Below, in pieces: positions 23,178 through 33,986 of a DNA stretch of 64,000 bases. Each line of letters starts with the position of its first letter. Within the stretch, counting starts at the first letter, position 1. The translations under genes and the position numbers were made by a program. The stretch is from Symbiodinium natans. Taxonomy: Eukaryota > Sar > Dinophyceae > Suessiales > Symbiodiniaceae. The stretch is from contig CAJNDS010002323.1 in assembly GCA_905221605.1 (NCBI GenBank), positions 233,501 to 297,500 on the forward strand, read 5' to 3'. The notes beneath the pieces are model-generated. The model was not told where the DNA came from and did not search any database. It saw only the letters and a program-made list of their open reading frames with translations.

Positions 23178-24821
23178 CCTTAAGGGTTTGGGGTTTTTGC
23201 ACCGGGCTTTCTTGCAGGGGAGTTTGCAAAAATGGCCAGCTTCGAAAGGTTGACGCAGCCTGAATTCATATTTGAGGGGCCGTAGTATAAGAAGACCCAA
23301 ACAGAACCCTATCTCAGACTGACTGACCATCGGTGGTTCCATACGGGCTCTTAAGTCGCGCAATGACAACATCTCGAGCAGCAAGGCAAAGTCACAACCT
23401 TTGAGCTCCCCTTAGCTGTACTACCTTTAGAACTTAGAACATTCAAAACAATCAATAACTTTAAATTTTCCTGGGGTTGCATGTAAATGAAACTAAAAGT
23501 AATTTCAAAAGGGCTATAGTTTGTGCTTTAGGCTTTAGCTTCAGCTTCAGGAATCAAAACCATTGCAGCCCAGAGTCTAGAAGCGCTTGTTCACTGGTTC
23601 CTCAGGTGAAGGCGCGCGATCCAGCAATCCGACGTTATGTCCTATGAACCCTAACCCCTAGATCCCAAAGCCTAAATCCGAAAACGTTAAAACCTGAACC
23701 CAGCACATGCAAGCCCTAAACTCAAAAGTCTTAGGGTTTTGGGGCTTAATGTTTGCGGTTTCGGGGTTCTTTTAAGGGCTGAGGGTTTAAGGGTTTGGTT
23801 TGGGCTATTTAGTAATCCCAACCTCTCAGAAGATGGACCCGAGGACTATCACAAAAAGGTCCACGGCACGTACCCGCCCGTGGAACAAACCAAGTGAGAC
23901 ATGTGCGGGACAGTGGCAGGCGTAGCACTTGCAGGACATCGCGGCAAAAACCGGGTCTTGGCTATCGCTACCGAACTAATTACTTGGTTATTGCAGGCCG
24001 TGCTTTCTTGTCTGTCGGCGAGTCTTCGGACCTGTGTGGCTCGCTTGTTCACAGCAAGCCGTGGAAAGAACGAACGAGCAACAACGCTGTAAATACCTGC
24101 GTTTTGGGCGGCACTTTCACAGATGCATGGACGCTTATGACCAGCACGTGTTGTTCCGACATCCTTGCGCAGTATGTTGCACAAAGAGGCAAGAATGCTG
24201 TAGCTACGAATGGTTTGGGCACGTTCGCAGCAGGCATGCACGCTTGTGAGAGCGCTCTTTTGCACAATTGACAAACGACTTGCGCAGTATGTGCACAGAG
24301 CGAAAAACGCTGCAAATAACGGTGCTTGGACTATCACCTCCCCCTCTCCCCTCCCTCCAAAAACCAGGAAAAATCAGGAAACACTGCTACGGGCGGCTAC
24401 GCGTCGCGGGCCAACTACTAGCAGGGTCCGTGGGGGTGGGAACCAAGCAACCCATTGATAAACAATTCTCGCGAAATGTTCTTACCTGCACGGATATCGA
24501 CATTGCCCACAACCTACACCTGCGGTAACAGGAAGGGGCTGATTATCGAGACCAAGCGCAGACCTTACAACCCAAGCCTCCCCAACCCCAAAACGCAAGC
24601 CCTAAACCACCAATCTCTTAAAAGTCCTGGGTCGGGTCCTAAGCCATAATTTGTGGTTTAGGGCTTCCAAACCCTAAACCTCTGAACGCCCGTAACCAAA
24701 TAGATCAGAGCGTCGCAGGGCTATCGCCGCCTTCTCGCGGGCGGCTGCCGCCGCCCAGCGCCGGCGGAGCGCTTCGGCCTGTGTGAGCTCATGGAAGAGG
24801 GTTTAGGGCTTTGTAGGGTTG
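23178..24821. other. Gene-poor stretch with weak tandem structure
   Basis: Between about 24045 and 24325 three diverged segments share CTTG(C/T)(G/T)CA ... AA(C/T)GCTG(T/C)A at about 110-125-base spacing. The open frames on both strands there are probably repeat-driven. No gene called. Confidence 0.4.
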
Positions 24822-24919
24822 TTGGGATGTTCCCCCGTATACTAGCAGTCCTTTTTAGGGATTACAGTACCCCCCTATTGTAATCCCTGCTAAGGACTGT
24901 TAGTATAAGGGCAAAACAT
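24822..24919. mobile_element. MITE-1 copy c, right end lost
   Basis: The left end TTGGGATGTTCCCCCGTATA is intact and the body matches other copies, including the TAAGGACTGTTAGTATAAGG right arm. The last bases read CATGAGTT instead of CATCCCAA, so the right terminus is eroded or replaced. Confidence 0.85.
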
Positions 24920-27431
24920 GAGTTATATGGGTAGTCCGCTAAACTAGGCTGCCTTTTGGGGCCCTTCTGTGAAGGGTGCTGTACATTTTTTAGGATCCTA
25001 ATTGAGAGAACTACGCATACACGGATTATAGGCACTAGGGTTGGAAAGGGCATCTCTTCCGAGCCCCTGAAGACCCTCACCCCTCAGAACACTTAATTGC
25101 CACCCCTGCTTGACCGACCCCCAAAACCCCTGGACCCGGAAGGAAAACAGATTCTGGATTCTTGGGGGGGGGGTTGTTGGCTTCCTGCCGCGCCCGGACA
25201 TTCCCAAAGCCCAAAGCCCAAACCCTAAACCTGACACCCAAAACAACCCCCAAACCCGAAAAAAAAACCTTTGCCCTGAAACCCCTATCACCCCCTGAAC
25301 CCCACCTCTTCTGGCTTGGGATACGCGGCGGCCCGACGGCGCAGCGCCGCGCGCAGCACGCCACGCGTCGCACTTGTGGTGAGGAGGTGCGGCTCCGAAG
25401 CGCGCCTTGCACTCGCCGGGGATCAGGGCCCCTTCTTTATAGAGTGGCTTATATGAAGGCAACTATTCTGGCACGGTAGAGGAGTTGAGGCTTGAATGGG
25501 TTTGGGCTTTATAGGGTGTAGGGAGTATGGCTTTATTGGGTCTACAGTCTAGACGGTCCGGGCCAACTCTTTTTATGTTCGAGAAAACAGCACGCCCAGG
25601 ACCTCTAATTTTTTAACGCCATAAAGGCAAAAGCCCGGAGACCAGCAACTTGGCGCTCGCTAAGCCTCGAATCCACTGAACTCCATACGATTTAAACCCC
25701 TAAAGCCCCAAGGTCCACAAGTAGGGGAGATAGACCCTCTGAATAAGGTCCTTGTTTAAGAGAGCCAGAAGAGAGTTAAGAAGGGCTCCCTTTCAAGGGT
25801 CCCCCTTATCCTACCTAGGATACAGCCCCTGAAGCCCTCGGCCTCTGCAGCCAGCGCCTCAGACGCCTTGGAGTCCAAGCACGCGCCCGGTGCAGCGCCG
25901 GCCTGCGAAGGCTCAACACCTGGGCACGGAGGATCTGGGGTTTAGGGTTTAGGGTTTGGGGTTTAGGGTTTTTAGGGTTTAGAATTTAGGGTTTAGGGCT
26001 GGGGGGTAAGCAAACCCTAAAGCATCCGAAACCCGAGGAGCCAAAGTTGATCTTTCAGGATGGGCTTTATGGCTTGGGGGTGGAGTGGGTTCAGGGTCTA
26101 TAGGGTTCTCAGATGCGTGTGGAAGGACACGCCGGAGTCCCCATCGTCAAAATCCAGCCTGAACTACAGAAGACTACCCCAACCACTAAGCCCCAAACGC
26201 AACGCCCCAGCATCGTTGAAAACAGAGGTTAATAACCTGTAGTAAGACGCTGCAAGCTTGCGACAAGGGGAGTTGTGCAAATGGAAGGACCCTTCTTGCC
26301 TTCTTGGGTCTCTATCATAGGAGAACTCCTTATAGTTAGGGATACAAAAAGGGGCCCAATAAACAGGTGAAATCCGCACGTATCCCTGGCATCGTAGGAC
26401 GTCCATCTGAACTTCAACTCGCACCCCATTTTCGTGTTGCGTTGGTGCTGGTGCTTCCTGGGATTCTGAGACCCTTTCGGGAACTTCCGGCCCAACAGCA
26501 CACCGAGGCACGGCGAGCAGCGTCCGCAAAGCCTTCGGAAGGCGTCCCCGGCCGAGCTCATAAAAGGTGGCCAGTCCTCCACGTTAGGGTTTGTAGGGTT
26601 TAGGGAAAAGGGTTTAGGGTTCAGGGTTCTAGGGTTTAGGGTCTACTTGGAGGTTCATTGGTAGTTATTGATGGGGACTGAGACGTGTTATCGCCAAATG
26701 GGTTACCTGTTAGTACTGCCATTACCTCTGGGCCCGCAACATTAAAACCAACAACAACAACAAAACATATACCACTGTTTGGAGTTGATTGGGGATCGCG
26801 GCTTGACCCTAAACCCTAGATCTCCTCGGATTCAATCCACACAGGTTCAAACCTTGGGGCCGGCATTACGTAAATAATTCCCCCACATCCCAGCTGTTGT
26901 CAGGCCTTCGTTTCGGCTCATGCCGCCCTCCGCGCCCCCACTGCCTGAATCAGAAGCTGACACCCCTACTCCTTAGGTTAAGTCCATGTAGGCGCTGGGG
27001 CCTTGGCTCAGCAAGCTTCCTACTACGTGGTTGCTCTGGTTGGGGTCACAGCGTCACTACAGGGTCGAGCCGGGGTTGAAGCATTGAAGCCTCACGGAAG
27101 ACTGGGTGTAAAAATCTAGTAGTCCTTAAGAAGAATGCAGAAGAAGGGCATGTTCAGCTGAAACACGCGGAGACGATTACAGAGCCATGAGAGGGTCGCA
27201 AAAACATGAAGTGAAGGCAACGAACGTGGTATTCGCCTTTGCCCAAGTGTGCCTGAGATACTGCCGGGATTGCATGGGATTGCCTTGCTTGTTGAGAAAA
27301 GCTCGAGACTCAGCTGAGCTCAAATCCAGAGTCAACTTCAGAATGGTGTGTATGAGATGTAGATAGATGCGTCGAAGTCCTTGGTCCTGAGCTTGTAGGG
27401 GCAGTATCTGGCTGAACTTAAATCCCTCAGG
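24920..27431. other. Gene-free stretch
   Basis: Degenerate telomere-like background with a TTTAGGG-rich patch at 25936-26000 and another at 26584-26642. Antisense-overlapping frames at 24998-25480 and 26164-26603 have no motif. No gene seen. Confidence 0.45.
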
Positions 27432-27525
27432 TTGGGATGTTCCCCCTTATACTAGAATAGGGATTATAGTACCCCCTATTATGATCCCAAATTAAGGACT
27501 GTTAGTATAAAGGGGAACATCCCAA
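27432..27525. mobile_element. MITE-1 copy d (94 bp)
   Basis: Both ends are intact (TTGGGATGTTCCCCCTTATA ... AGGGGAACATCCCAA), with a small internal deletion in the left arm. The flanking octamers CCCTCAGG and CCCTCAAA match at 6 of 8 positions, as for a decayed target duplication. Confidence 0.9.
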
Positions 27526-28800
27526 CCCTCAAACCTCAGAGTCGGCACTATTTCTGCCTTCATCCGACTCCTCTTCACTGCTCTCCGCCTCGCAAGCCGC
27601 ATATATAAGTTCGGGTCCAGCCCTGGGGGTCTAGGGGTAGGGGTGGAGCTAAGCCTTGGGGCCTTGTGGCCAGGGGGTGGGGCGGGGCGGGGGGTGGGGT
27701 GGAGGGTGGCTGGGGGGGGGGGGGGGGGGTTGGGGTCTGGCTTAGCCTCAGTCAGCTTTCAAATAAAATTCTGATGCTAAAGTATTCTTGGGATGCCCGG
27801 GGATCCTTTCTGTAAAGAATCATGCTTCGACTTGGCAAGGGAACGCTGCGTTAACTGCAAAAGCAACAAGATAAATCAAAAAAAAGAAGCCAACGACGTG
27901 GAGACGTGTGTTTTCGATCGGGCGAATTTAGGGTTTAGGGCTGATCTAACTTGTTGGCCCTTGAGGGCGCACCAGCTGGTAAGGAGACTGTTTCGCATGA
28001 GAGGCCCACAGTTTCGACCAAGCCCCCCTCCCTGACTGGTGAGCCTCATATACAGGAAGTGAGTATCTGAGTGTATTCCGACTGTTGGAGGTCTACATAT
28101 CAGTCTAGTGAACCGCAAACCCCATACCCAGAACCCGACAACGAAGGGAACTCGGTTCCTGTGGAAGCAGGTAGGCGTGGGTTCAGGGATTCGAAATCAC
28201 ACAACCCAAGCTTTGGAAGTCAAAACCTTTGGAAGGTTCTTGGTATATACCGCACCCCCTGCTACGCTTCCCAGGCAACTCCCCTAGGCCCCAAACCCAA
28301 CCCTAGACCCTCAACCCCTAAACCCTACAACTCTACACCCCAAAAGCCTCAACCCTCAAACCAAGAACCCTAAAACCTAAACACCAAAACCTTAAACAAA
28401 CCCCTAGAACCCCAAATCCTGAAAGCCCTATTAACCCTAAAGCTCCTAACTAAAAGCCTAAAACCCCCAGAGCCCTAGAGCCCGAATGCCCGAAAACCGA
28501 AAGCCCTGACCCGAAACATCTCAAAAAACCCTAGAACCCCAGAACCCGAAAACCCTAAACCCTAAAACCAACAACCCAAAAAAAATCACATGAACCCTAC
28601 AAACCGCAACAAAAACCCCGAAAACAACAAAAACCCACAAAAACCCACAAAAACCCGTTAAGCCCCCAAGAGTCGCCCCCGCCTGGGTGAGGCCCAGCAT
28701 GGCCGCCCGCTCTGCTGCAAACCGCAGCTGGGGCTCGAAGCGGCGTCCAGCCTAGGGTTTGGGGTTTAGGGTTTAGGGTTCCCAGGGTTTAGGATGCATA
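27526..28800. other. Gene-free stretch
   Basis: A G-rich block with an 18-base G run ends near 27729. From about 28280 to 28660 the sequence is nearly all CCCTAAA-derived words with many A/C runs (AAACCC, AAAACC). No gene seen. Confidence 0.5.
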
Positions 28801-28866
28801 GGGTTTAGGGTTTAGGGTTTAGGGTTTAGGGTTTAGGGTTTAGGGTTTAGGGTTTAGGGTTTAGGT
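28801..28866. repeat. Interstitial telomeric array (TTTAGGG)8
   Basis: Eight perfect TTTAGGG units after a looser lead-in from 28752. Confidence 0.96.
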
Positions 28867-29002
28867 TCCCATACTTTCGGGCTTAGACCCCAAAACCCAC
28901 ACGCTCAGGCACCCACCAGCATGCTTCGTGGGAGCGTTACGCTGTTGAAGGCGTTCTGCTCCAGGAGGAAGCCGTAGTCTGCAGAGAGAAGGTAGGGTTC
29001 GG

Positions 29003-29097
29003 GGTTTAGGGTTTAGGGTTTAAAGGGTTTAGGGTTTAAAGGGTTTAGGGTTTAAAGGGTTTAGGGTTTAAAGGGTTAAAGGGTTTAGGGTTTAGGG
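29003..29097. repeat. 16-bp higher-order telomere-derived repeat
   Basis: The unit GGGTTTAGGGTTTAAA repeats about four times, then decays. Each unit is a TTTAGGG unit plus a TTTAAAGGG variant, a higher-order register built on the telomere repeat. Confidence 0.88.
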
Positions 29098-32000
29098 CGT
29101 TTAGGGTTCAAGGGCTCGGGAATAGGGTTTAGGATTTATGGCGCTTAGGGCTTAAAAGCTTTACGGCTCCAAAGGTATCGCCTTATATGGCTTAAGTAGG
29201 ATTTCGAAGCTTAGCGGCTGTGAGCTTCTGGGATGTTGCGTTCGGGTCATTGGACTTGAACTTTAAGAGTCTAGGAGTCTCTGTAGGGCCTTCAGGATTT
29301 CGGAAACTCATGCTTAGGCCTGGATATGGTCAGCTAAACAAAGAGTGGACTCTTGTCGGGTCTCGGTTATTGTACGGGCTTCTAACAATTCTAACTATAG
29401 GGCGGGCATATTTTAGAGAACTGGCCATCTGCGGTGTCAAAGGGCTAGTTTTTGCCACCGAGAAGGGACATATGGCGGAAGTTCTTGTGCCTCTAACCCA
29501 GTGTAGGACCCTAAACCCTAAACCCCTTCCAGTGGGCTCGGGGCTTGTAGCTTGTGGTGGGCTGCGCCTTGAAGCAGCTTGTCATTGGAGAATTCCCCGT
29601 AGGTATTGAAGACCTCTGTGTCTGCGGGGATCTCCTTAGAGTTGTCAAAATCCATGGCTTCACAAGAATTGGGGTCTCCCCTTTAAGGTTGAGGGTTTCG
29701 GGTTAAGGGTTATACAGAATGCTGATACGTCCTAACCCGACAACGTGAACCCCCTCAAGGAGGGTTGGGCCGCGTGACCGACGGCACCGGGCTTTAGGGA
29801 GTAGAGTTCAGGCTTTAGTGGTTTGGTGCAGGTTTCAGAAGGACATTTTGGAGCCGAAGAAGCTTTTTCCAAGACTGACGGTTCAGCTGAAAAGAAAAGC
29901 TACCTTCGACGGGCACGCCGCAGTGTGATGACTTTGTCATTATATCTGTAATACATACATACATACATACATATTTTCATATAACCGGTATATAGCTGAG
30001 ATCATGATGAGTATAAGTATCAAAAAATGGTCATCGGAACATGTACACATGCCACTCATGCAGGTAACGTCCACGAGAATGGGGAAGAGCGGGGCCGCCG
30101 GGGCTTAGCACAAAAATTGTAAGACCTGCTTCCAAAGCCTTTCCACAGCTTCTGAGGCATCGTTTTTGTTGGGAGCTTCTCAAGGCCTCATCAGGGCCTG
30201 CTGAGCCTGCTGCTGCTCTTGGGCCTGTGAGGATCTTGGTTTTTGGCTTTAGGAAGCCGTTTGGGGGACATTCCACGTCTGTACATGAAACGATCAATGT
30301 ACCAGGGAGGCTGCGCCCCTAAAGCGGGTTTGAGGGGCTTGGCATGTGTGATCTTTCCCGAATACCCAACTATGGGGGTACCACTTTATACTTCCCGAAA
30401 TATCGTAGAATCCTACAATCCACCAAAAAGGACCCCTATCTTGGGGGAGTCCCCATGCTGGGCCTTTCGAGTCCCGCTGATGCGTTATTTCCAGACATTA
30501 GAGTTGAGGGTATCACCCAGGGCCCACCATGTAAATCCGTTCCACCTCGCCCAATTCCTGAAGGGGGGTTTCGGGTTTAGGGTTGTAGGGTTTAGGAGCT
30601 AGACATCCCCAAAAGTCCAACCCCTTTAACCCCTAGCCTTGAACAAGTGCAAAGCTGGCATGAAAATCCAAAATGTGCATCAATAATTTTCAACCCATAT
30701 AAACCCGATAGAACCTCTTTCATTTCTGGTTTGGATATGTTGACTGGGAGCTTAAGCATAATTTGGTTGGGATGCAAGAACTTTTGACTTTACAATTTCA
30801 CAAGTTAGGCAAGGAAAAAACCGCGGAACTTTAGGAGGACCTAGAAGTATGGGAGAGAGAAAAGACATCAACAAATCAATATATGCGTATCAGAATAAGA
30901 TCTGGAGATCAGGCGTTTAGAGGTGTCGAGGCCCTAAGTGCCGAAACCCTCAGCCTAAAACCTCGCAAGCCCAAAACCTACCAGGTCCTAGGCAAGCAAT
31001 GCCAGCGGAGAGTCCGTCAAGACGTAGATCATCAGCTGACCGCCAGGGCCTGTGCCCGACTTTGGCCGGACCTGGGCCCCAGGAGCTTTGGGTTTAAGAC
31101 GAAAGCAGGGTTTAGGGTTTAGGGTTCAGGATTTAGGGTTCAGGATTTAGGGTTCAGGATTTAGGGTTTTATATGCCTTGGGGTTCAGGGAGGGTTTAGG
31201 AGGGGTAAGGGCTCCAGCCCTGAGTTCCGAAGAACCACATGAAAGACTCCCGAAGCCCTAAACCCCAAACCTTAAACCCTAAACCCGAAGCCCTGAGCCC
31301 TAAACTTTCCAAAGCATGAAAACCATCTACTATCCCCAAGTGTCCTTCTGAGCAGAGGCACCGGAGGATCGCAACAACACAAGCCGGAGCCTCCGAAAGC
31401 CCCCAAGAAGGGTTGGTTTAAGGTTTAGTGTTAAGGGTTTGCGGTTTAGGGTTTGGAGTTTGGGGTTTAGGGTCCTCGAACTCCTAACCTCGCAACCCTA
31501 AACCCTCAAGAGCAGACCCCTTTGCAAAGAGGCCTGGCATTTCCGCTTCGCACCTCCAAATGGGCTGCTGCATATCTAAAGATGTGGCACTTAGGGCTTT
31601 GTAGTGAGGAGGTTTATAGGGTTTCGGGAATCAGGGGTTTGCAGTGCGGAGGCCTGGGGCAATTCAGCATAGTTAAGGTGCCAGAAAAAGTTCCGCACGC
31701 GGTTCTGCGATCTTGAGCCCTGCTGGATTGAACAACTCTGGACAGCGAGGTGATGAAGACCATACCGAACAAAAAAGAAAGCATCAGACCTTGTGCGATG
31801 GAATTGTGCAGCAAAGTTCGCTAGGTTCCCCTGTAGTACAGGTATCGCCATTCATTCCCCTTGTGGTGTCCTACTTGCCGATCCTGATGAATTGCCTGGA
31901 GTCCAGTGTTGCATGTAGTGTTCAGGTCGTAGGCTTTGAAGCAACATCTCGCCACCATCCCTTAACACAACTGCATCACAAAATGCACATCTTCAACGAG

Positions 32001-32439
32001 TTTGTGCATCATCGACACATCGAAGGGTGAATTCCCGTGATGTAGACACTGGACTATGTGGAGACATCGCAACACGTCATTAGGGTTTAGGGTTTAGGAT
32101 ATAGGGCACAAAGTTTCTGTCCTTAGAGATCAACCTTTCAGGCGGTGGCTGTGCTCTGCCTTCTGAAACCATGGTGCTCTCCGCGAGCGCTATCTGCCTG
32201 ACATGTGGGCACAGCGGTGGTAAAGCCAAAACCTGAAACCCCAAACCCTGAACCCTGCGCTTTTGGCACGGGGTCGCCAACATCCTGCATTAAGAAGCGC
32301 GCTGTGCCGAATGATTGCGGACATAAGACGCTCCGCCTAAACTCTAAACCCTACATCTATCAACAGAAAGCTTTGCGAAGCCACGAGACCGCGAAGTTGC
32401 GGGACTTGAGCCCACAAAGATGGCGTAGAAGGGTTTAGG
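29098..32439. other. Gene-poor stretch
   Basis: A short ACAT repeat (29951-29973), a 14-bp telomere-derived repeat (about 31108-31168) and degenerate background. A less repetitive segment at 31.5-32.05 kb has frames on both strands but no recognisable motif. No gene called. Confidence 0.45.
31108..31168. repeat. 14-bp telomere-derived repeat
   Basis: The unit GGATTTAGGGTTCA repeats three times after two TTTAGGG units. It is another higher-order derivative of the heptamer. Confidence 0.85.
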
Positions 32440-32542
32440 TTGGGATGTTCCCCCCCTTATACTGAAAGTCCTTCATAGGGACTATAGTACCCCCAATTAT
32501 AATATCGAGTAAGGACTGTTAGTATAAGGGGGAAGATCCCAG
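32440..32542. mobile_element. MITE-1 copy e, perfect 8-bp target duplication in telomere-like DNA
   Basis: The element runs from TTGGGATGTTCCCCCCCTTA to GGGGGAAGATCCCAG. Identical octamers GGTTTAGG flank it (32432-32439 and 32543-32550). The target was therefore TTTAGGG-type sequence, which shows the element inserting into pre-existing telomere-like background. Confidence 0.92.
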
Positions 32543-32851
32543 GGTTTAGGTTGAGGGGTTAGTAGGGTTAACCCTGAAAAGGAATGAGGGTAGCTACTGG
32601 CCGTCCCGGCGCTGGAAAGGCTGCAACCTTGATTTGTGCTCGGCTTCTACCAGGCGAAAACTTCTAGATTAGAATGTAGGCTTGGGGTTCGTGAAACGGG
32701 AGTTAAGTAATTGTAACGCTGCTTTGTTGGGCAAGAACCGGGAAGCTGCTGCAACCCGATCTCGCAGTTGATACATTGAGGGTTGGGGGTTGCGGGGCCT
32801 CCCTAGCTCGAAACCTTATACCCCAAGCCCTACACCGGAAACCCTAAGCAA

Positions 32852-32935
32852 CCCTAAACCCTAAACCCTAAACCCTAAACCCTAAGCCCTAAGCCCTAAG
32901 CCCTAAGCCCTAAGCCCTAAGCCCTAAGCCCTAAA
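32852..32935. repeat. Interstitial telomeric array with CCCTAAG block
   Basis: Four CCCTAAA units, seven perfect CCCTAAG units, then one CCCTAAA. It has the same block-homogenised logic as the TTTGGGG block at 3753-3822, but a different variant. Confidence 0.96.
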
Positions 32936-33887
32936 CGGCAGGGAGGAGAGTGGATTGAGCCTGGCTGCATGGGAGGCACCGGCCCCTGCCACGGGGCAAA
33001 GGGCGGCGTGCGACCTTTGGGGGCTTGGATTTTAGGGTTTAGGGTTTAGGGTTTAGGGTTTCGGGTTTCGGGTTTAGGGCCTTGAGAAATATGGGTTTGG
33101 GCACATTGAGGGGTCGGGATTTTCAAATACCCTCCTCCGAGATTAAGACGCTAGGGAAATCTGGTTTGGCAGGCTTTTTTGTAGCCTTCCAGCGGCTTTA
33201 CAGTTTTGGGGGACGACTTCGTACGCGCCTTCGCTGTTGTAGGAACCGACATATGTAAGCCCTGCACCCTAAACCCAGACGGCCTGCGGTCCAGGCTTTA
33301 GGATGTATACGGTCTAAAGTCTAAAGCTTAGGTTCTTTCTTGGTGCAGAGGTGTCGATGCTCAAGCTCACCCTGTTCTCTACGAGAACCAGGCTTGTTCA
33401 ACTTGTTCACTAAGGCCGTCCTGTAAATCATGGTCCCTTTGGGGGTTAGCTGCCCTAGAGATATAAGGCTCCGCATGACAGCCAGCTGCGGGAAAAATGA
33501 CATGTAGGGTTTAGGGTACACCAATCCCAAACCGACAAAACCTTCGCACCAAAGGCCCAATGACTCGACTTCGAAATCCAAGGCAGGGATTAGGGCTTCG
33601 GCGGCTTTGTTTGTGTTTTAGAGTTTAGTGGTCAAGTCCCGAAACTCCACGCAACTCTGCATGGATTTGCACAGGTACTGTCACGTCAGGGCTTTGGGTT
33701 TACAAAAGTTACGTAACCCATCCTCTACCATAACCCTCTTGAGGGCACGTCTCTCTCCGGGCTTTAGTGACTTTAGTGTCCGTGAACAGCCAAGTAGCCC
33801 TCTGCTAGGAGCCAGAAAGCGGGACTGCAACTGAGGCCTATAAGGGTTTTGGGCAAAACGCCCCCAAAAACCCAAAACCCGTTCATC
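32936..33887. other. Gene-free stretch
   Basis: Includes a TTTAGGG/TTTCGGG patch at 33034-33078 and degenerate background. No gene seen. Confidence 0.5.
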
Positions 33888-33986
33888 TTGGGATGTTCGT
33901 TTTATACTAACAGTCCTTAATAAGGATGAGAGTACCCCTCTTCTAATCCCCGTTAAGGACTGTTAGTATACGGGGGAACATCCCAA
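33888..33986. mobile_element. MITE-1 copy f (99 bp)
   Basis: It begins TTGGGATGTTCGTTTTATAC (left arm shortened in the C run) and ends GGGGGAACATCCCAA. No matching octamers flank it, so the duplication has decayed or one side has been rearranged. Confidence 0.9.

Noticed and set aside
23849-24337. 162-codon minus frame and overlapping plus frames
   Set aside because: Several frames are open together over diverged repeats, with no domain.
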